Made by a program: the position numbers and the translations under genes. Source: an uncultured Eubacteriales bacterium (lineage in GTDB: Bacteria; Bacillota; Clostridia; Oscillospirales; Oscillospiraceae). Taken from it: a stretch of 8,160 nucleotides of DNA. The notes under the pieces are model-generated. The model saw only the letters and a list, made by a program, of their open reading frames with translations. It did not search any database and had not been told where the DNA came from. This document shows, one piece after another, positions 5,291-8,160 of this stretch (position 1 is its first letter; every line of letters begins with the position of its first letter). Where the stretch lies: contig UQXG01000107.1 in the NCBI GenBank assembly GCA_900544945.1, forward strand, positions 1 through 8,160, in the 5' to 3' direction.

Positions 5291-7285
5291 ATGAAAAAGC
5301 ACGATGATTTTGATATGGATGATCTGACTCCGGATATGGACGACACCCAGCCCGCACCCAAGGAAAAGCCCTTTTCCTTCAACGACCTGGACTTAGGGCT
5401 GGACTTCGACCTGAGCTTCCTGGACGACATTGAGGATCCTGAGGAAACCAAGGAGCCCGCGAAGCCCGCCGCCCCCCAGGAGCCGGTCAAACGTCCTGCC
5501 CAGACTGCCCCCACGACTCCGGCTTCCCAGAATGTCCGGCGGCCTGCCCCGGCCTCCCGCCCGGCAGGTGTCCCCAATGCCCAGCGTCCCGGGGGCAGCC
5601 CCAATACCCAGCGGCCCGCCGCCTCTGCCGGCGGTCAGCGGCCCGGCGGCGGTATGCCCCCCCATCCGGCAAACGCCCAGCGTGCCGGCGGCCAGCGTCC
5701 CACCGGAACCCCTGGTACCCGGCCCGCACAGCGTCCGGCGGGCAGCCCCAACGCTCAGCGGCCTGCCGCCAGACGGCCTATGCCCACCCAGGAGCCGCCC
5801 GTCAGCCAGAAGAAGAAATCCGGCCCCCGGCTGGGCGGCGTGATTTTCTACACCCTGTATTTCCTGTTCATTCTGGTGTTCTTCCTGGGCACCTTCATCG
5901 GTCTGAACTGGCTCCACGGCTGGCTCACCGACTTTGAGCTGGCGCAGCCCGCCCCCAAGGCGGAGCAGGTCTTCACCCAGCTGTTCACCAATCCTGACTG
6001 GGGCGCCCTGTATGAATCCGCCGGTGCCAAGGATTCCGCCTATGAGGGTAAGGACGCCTACGTCACCTACATGAAGAACAAGGTAGGCGATCAGAAGCTG
6101 ACGTATCTGGAAACCTCCGCGGGCCTGTCCGGCGACAAGAAGTATGTGGTTCGCCTGGGCAGCGAAAAGGTTGCCTCCTTCACCCTGACGGACAAGAACA
6201 AGGCCACCGGCACCGACAAGCTGGAGGATCTGAAGAAAATCCCCGACTGGCAGCTGGGCTCTGTGGAGGTCTACTTTGACCGGGCAGGCACCTACTATGT
6301 GGTCAAGCTGGACGGGCACACCGCCTTTATCAACGACGTTCCCCTGGATGACAACACCATCATCCAGGTTGCCACCACCCGGGCAGAGGATTATCTGCCT
6401 GAGGGCACCACCGGTGCCAGCATGTGCACTCAGCAGGTGGATGGCCTGATGGCTCAGCCTGTGGTCACCATCTTCGACAAGAGCGGCACTCAGATGGAAG
6501 TCACCTACGACGAGGCCACCCGAACCTTCACCGAGCGTCTGGAAAGCAACACCATGAACGATGACCAGCGGGCCGCCGCCGTCAAGGCAGCAGAAACCTA
6601 CTGCAACTGGATGCTGGCTGTGGACAACGACCGTGGCCATGCCGCCCAGATTTTTGACCCCACCGGCGAGGCCTATAAGTCTCTGACCAGCATTACCAAA
6701 GACAACCTGTGGGTTCAGAGCAACAACGGCTTTACCCTGGACAATATGAACGTCACGAATTTCGCCCTGTATAACGGGGATATCTTCTCCGTTCGGGTCA
6801 CTCTGGACGTGAACGTCACCCGTACCGACGGCACCATCAAAACCTTCCCCTATGCCTCCAGCCTGTTCTTCCGGAAGAACGACGCCGGCAAGTGGATGTG
6901 CTTCAACTCCACCAACGTGGACGTGTCCCAGCCCGTAGGCCGGGTGCGCCTGACCTTCATGAACGGTGAGAACGAGGTCTACAGCCAGTTCTTCGGCACC
7001 GACGCCAAGGAAATCGTGACTCCTGTGGTGTCTACCCCCGAGGGCAAGGTCTTCACCGGCTGGGTCACCATCGACCAGGATGAAAACGGCGCCAAGGTCT
7101 ATAACCTTCAGTTCCAGCCTGACGACGAGGGCAAGGTGTCCATCCCCGACGGCGTGACCCTGAAGCCCATGACCCTATATGCCCTGTTCCAGAACCCCGG
7201 CGAGCAGACCACCATCCCCACGGCCTCCGCCGAAACCACCGGCGAAACCACTGCGGAAACCACCGCGGCAACGGAAGGAGCGTGA
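5291..7285 (+). CDS. Unrecognised single-pass membrane protein with Pro/Arg-rich tail and InlB-like C-terminal repeat
   Basis: I do not recognise this 664-aa protein as a named family. The N-terminus (1-53) is very acidic (KKHDDFDMDDLTPDMDD). Residues 54-172 are Pro/Ala/Arg/Gly-rich with repeated QRP units and are surely disordered. A KKK cluster (174-176) precedes one membrane segment (about 182-206), so the tail is cytoplasmic and 210-664 lie outside. The outer part may hold two related alpha-beta domains, starting near AEQVFTQLFTNPDW (224-237) and AAETYCNWMLAVDN (433-446); NTF2-like folds are only a guess. Residues about 551-634 (RVRLTFMNGE, KVFTGWV, MTLYALFQ) look like a Listeria-Bacteroides/InlB-type repeat, often found in surface proteins. 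A Thr/Glu/Ala-rich tail (639-664) ends it. The ribosome binding site AAGGGGG lies 7 nt before the ATG, and the PAP2 gene starts 3 bp after the stop. It is probably an envelope scaffold or sensor. Confidence 0.85.
   Translation: MKKHDDFDMDDLTPDMDDTQPAPKEKPFSFNDLDLGLDFDLSFLDDIEDPEETKEPAKPAAPQEPVKRPAQTAPTTPASQNVRRPAPASRPAGVPNAQRPGGSPNTQRPAASAGGQRPGGGMPPHPANAQRAGGQRPTGTPGTRPAQRPAGSPNAQRPAARRPMPTQEPPVSQKKKSGPRLGGVIFYTLYFLFILVFFLGTFIGLNWLHGWLTDFELAQPAPKAEQVFTQLFTNPDWGALYESAGAKDSAYEGKDAYVTYMKNKVGDQKLTYLETSAGLSGDKKYVVRLGSEKVASFTLTDKNKATGTDKLEDLKKIPDWQLGSVEVYFDRAGTYYVVKLDGHTAFINDVPLDDNTIIQVATTRAEDYLPEGTTGASMCTQQVDGLMAQPVVTIFDKSGTQMEVTYDEATRTFTERLESNTMNDDQRAAAVKAAETYCNWMLAVDNDRGHAAQIFDPTGEAYKSLTSITKDNLWVQSNNGFTLDNMNVTNFALYNGDIFSVRVTLDVNVTRTDGTIKTFPYASSLFFRKNDAGKWMCFNSTNVDVSQPVGRVRLTFMNGENEVYSQFFGTDAKEIVTPVVSTPEGKVFTGWVTIDQDENGAKVYNLQFQPDDEGKVSIPDGVTLKPMTLYALFQNPGEQTTIPTASAETTGETTAETTAATEGA
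5576..5764 (+). repeat. In-frame QRP-type repeats in the Pro/Arg-rich cytoplasmic tail
   Basis: Residues 96-158 of the 664-aa protein carry NAQRP, NTQRP, GQRP, AQRAGGQRP, AQRP and NAQRP units. At DNA level, GGCAGCCCCAA followed by a CAGCGGCC-type block occurs near 5594 and again near 5741 with few differences, which points to expansion by local duplication. Copy number may therefore vary between strains. The stretch is flexible, basic and intracellular by the predicted topology. Confidence 0.65.
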
Positions 7286-7288
7286 CCC

Positions 7289-7876
7289 ATGGCAGCCTTT
7301 CTGAATCAACTGGCCCTTTCCTTTGACCTGCCCATTCTGGACTGGATTCAGGCCAATCTCCAGTCTCCCCTGATGGACAAGATCATGCCCATCATCACCC
7401 TCTTCGGCGAGGGAGGCGTATTCTGGATTGCCTGGGCGGTGCTCATGCTGATTCTCCCCAAAACCCGAAAAATCGGCATTTCAATGCTTTTCGCCCTGAT
7501 TCTTGGGCTTCTGGTGTGCAACATCACCCTGAAACCCTTGGTTGCCCGGATACGGCCCTATGATTTACAGGCTCAGCTGGGCGTTACCATCAACCTGTTA
7601 ATCAAGAAGCAGAGCGACTTCTCCTTCCCCTCCGGCCATACCATTGCCTCCTTTGAGGCGGCGGTGGTGCTGCTGAAATACAGCAAGAAAATGGGCATTC
7701 CGGCGCTGATCATTGCCATTGCCGTGTCCTTCTCCCGGCTGTATCTGTATGTACACTATCCCTCCGATGTGCTGGTTTCCATGGTGCTTGGTACGCTGTT
7801 TGCCTTCCTGGGCTGCGCCCTGGCAAACCTCATCAAGCTTCCCAGTGTGAAGAAGGGAAAATTCGAGCGGGGTTAA
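7289..7876 (+). CDS. PAP2-family membrane phosphatase (undecaprenyl-pyrophosphatase-like)
   Basis: A 195-aa integral membrane lipid phosphatase with the complete three-part PAP2 signature: KPLVARIRP (82-90), FPSGHT (113-118, with histidine 117) and SRLYLYVHYPSD (149-160, with the phosphate-accepting histidine 156 and aspartate 160). About six hydrophobic segments surround these motifs and put the active site near the outer face. Bacterial relatives such as BcrC/PgpB types remove phosphate from undecaprenyl pyrophosphate or phosphatidylglycerol phosphate. The strong ribosome binding site GGAAGGAG (7273-7280) is inside the end of the previous gene, 8 nt before the ATG, so translation is probably coupled. 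In this operon, recycling the lipid carrier used by the GT2-GtrA protein is a reasonable role, but the exact lipid is unproven. It is the last gene of the unit. Confidence 0.92.
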   Translation: MAAFLNQLALSFDLPILDWIQANLQSPLMDKIMPIITLFGEGGVFWIAWAVLMLILPKTRKIGISMLFALILGLLVCNITLKPLVARIRPYDLQAQLGVTINLLIKKQSDFSFPSGHTIASFEAAVVLLKYSKKMGIPALIIAIAVSFSRLYLYVHYPSDVLVSMVLGTLFAFLGCALANLIKLPSVKKGKFERG

Positions 7877-7926
7877 AAAGCCGCCCGGCCAGACATCTTT
7901 CCCGCAAAAGGGAGCAAGAAACAATA

Positions 7927-8033
7927 AAGCTGTCATTGCGAACCAGTGCCGCAGCACTGGTGTGGCAATCCGTCCCCCTTAGGGAGAAACGGATTTCCAC
8001 GCCGGTGTGCGCACCGACTCGCAATGGCAGCTT
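7927..8033. repeat. Palindromic dispersed-repeat element, copy 2, possibly acting as terminator
   Basis: This is the same element as 2669-2799, about 107 bp long with a shorter centre. The ends AAGCTG (7927-7932) and CAGCTT (8028-8033) are exact inverted repeats. Inside them, CATTGCGA (7934-7941) matches the complement of TCGCAATG (8019-8026). The left arm folds as CCAGTGC / GCACTGG around CGCA, with ATTGC / GCAAT outside. The right arm folds as CGGTG / CACCG with a weakened outer stem. The right end is followed by TCTTTTAT, so the long palindrome could stop transcription of the envelope operon, which has no other visible terminator. Bases 7877-7926 hold nothing else recognisable. Confidence 0.83.
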
Positions 8034-8074
8034 CTTTTATATTTGTCCGGAGTCGATCATCGGCCCCGGTCTAT

Positions 8075-8147
8075 TCTCATACTGAACTCCAATTAAAATC
8101 TTTAGAAAAGATTTTAATTGCCTGAAGGGCATGGAGTTCATATGAGA
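8075..8147. other. Large structured inverted repeat of unknown nature
   Basis: The outer arms 8075-8090 and 8133-8147 (TCTCATA-C-TGAACTCC against GGAGTTCATATGAGA) pair over 15 bp with one bulged C. They enclose a perfect 14-bp AT-rich hairpin (8090-8103 with 8107-8120, loop AGA) and a small CC-TGAAG-GG hairpin (8121-8129), giving a three-way-junction shape. It is not related to the dispersed repeat elements. The window ends 13 bases later, so it may be the leader or operator of the next gene, or a subterminal structure of an insertion sequence such as IS200/IS605. Neither can be proven here. Confidence 0.7.
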
Positions 8148-8160
8148 CTTGTTTTGTGAT

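Noticed and set aside
3014..5302. Very long open frame on the - strand (762 codons) opposite the glycosyltransferase and glycosidase genes
   Set aside because: It spans two well-supported + strand genes, its translation is His/Gly/Gln-rich without any domain, and it has no convincing promoter or ribosome binding site. Long antisense frames are expected from the GC-rich third-position codon use here.
5393..6640. Long - strand open frame (415 codons) opposite the 664-aa protein gene
   Set aside because: Its product is low-complexity Gly/Arg/Ala sequence mirroring the Pro-rich repeats on the other strand, and no start signals or family motifs are present.
8045..8070. Imperfect hairpin around CCGGAGTCGA / TCGGCCCCGG
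   Set aside because: The stem has several mismatches and no U-tract or conserved loop, so it is not distinguishable from chance in GC-rich sequence.

Overview
The window looks like a piece of the chromosome of a Gram-positive gut clostridium, probably Oscillospiraceae (Faecalibacterium or Oscillibacter-like). This is inferred from four things: GC-rich genes with strong GGC/CTG/CCC-type codon use, AT-rich intergenic promoters, strong AGGAG-type ribosome binding sites, and a lipoprotein with an Ala/Thr/Glu/Pro-rich linker after its lipobox. All seven genes are on the + strand, in two transcription units.

Unit 1 (about 126-2846) is a polar amino-acid ABC importer. It starts with a near-consensus promoter (TTGACG, 17 bp, TATAAT). 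The genes are the substrate-binding lipoprotein (211-1044), the permease (GTG start at 1188, to 1949) and the ATPase (GTG start at 1936, to 2658, overlapping the permease by 14 bp). A strong hairpin without a U-tract lies between the binding protein and the permease, where partial termination or 3'-end protection would make the binding protein more abundant than the membrane parts. The unit ends in a palindromic dispersed-repeat element (2669-2799) and then a classical intrinsic terminator (2820-2846).

Unit 2 (about 2924-8033) begins with an extended -10 promoter and encodes four tightly spaced envelope genes. They are a GT2 glycosyltransferase fused to a GtrA-like membrane domain (2999-4099), a membrane-anchored phosphodiester glycosidase (NAGPA) family protein (4112-5275), an unrecognised 664-residue single-pass membrane protein (5291-7285), and a PAP2-family lipid phosphatase (7289-7876). 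Gaps are 12, 15 and 3 bp, which supports an operon. Together they suggest work on a polyprenyl-phosphate-linked sugar or cell-surface glycan: the GT2-GtrA protein would load or move a lipid-linked sugar, PAP2 would recycle the lipid pyrophosphate, and the glycosidase-like protein would act on a sugar phosphodiester outside the membrane. That pathway is inference.

A second copy of the dispersed repeat (7927-8033) closes unit 2. The last 90 bases hold another structured element: a 15-bp outer stem enclosing a perfect 14-bp AT-rich hairpin. It may be the leader of the next gene or the end of a mobile element, and the window stops too soon to tell.

The best novelty candidate is the dispersed repeat. 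Each copy is an inverted pair of stem-loops, and in the first copy every stem difference between its two arms is matched by a compensating change in the pairing base. I saw no CRISPR array, tRNA, rRNA, transposase or phage gene.
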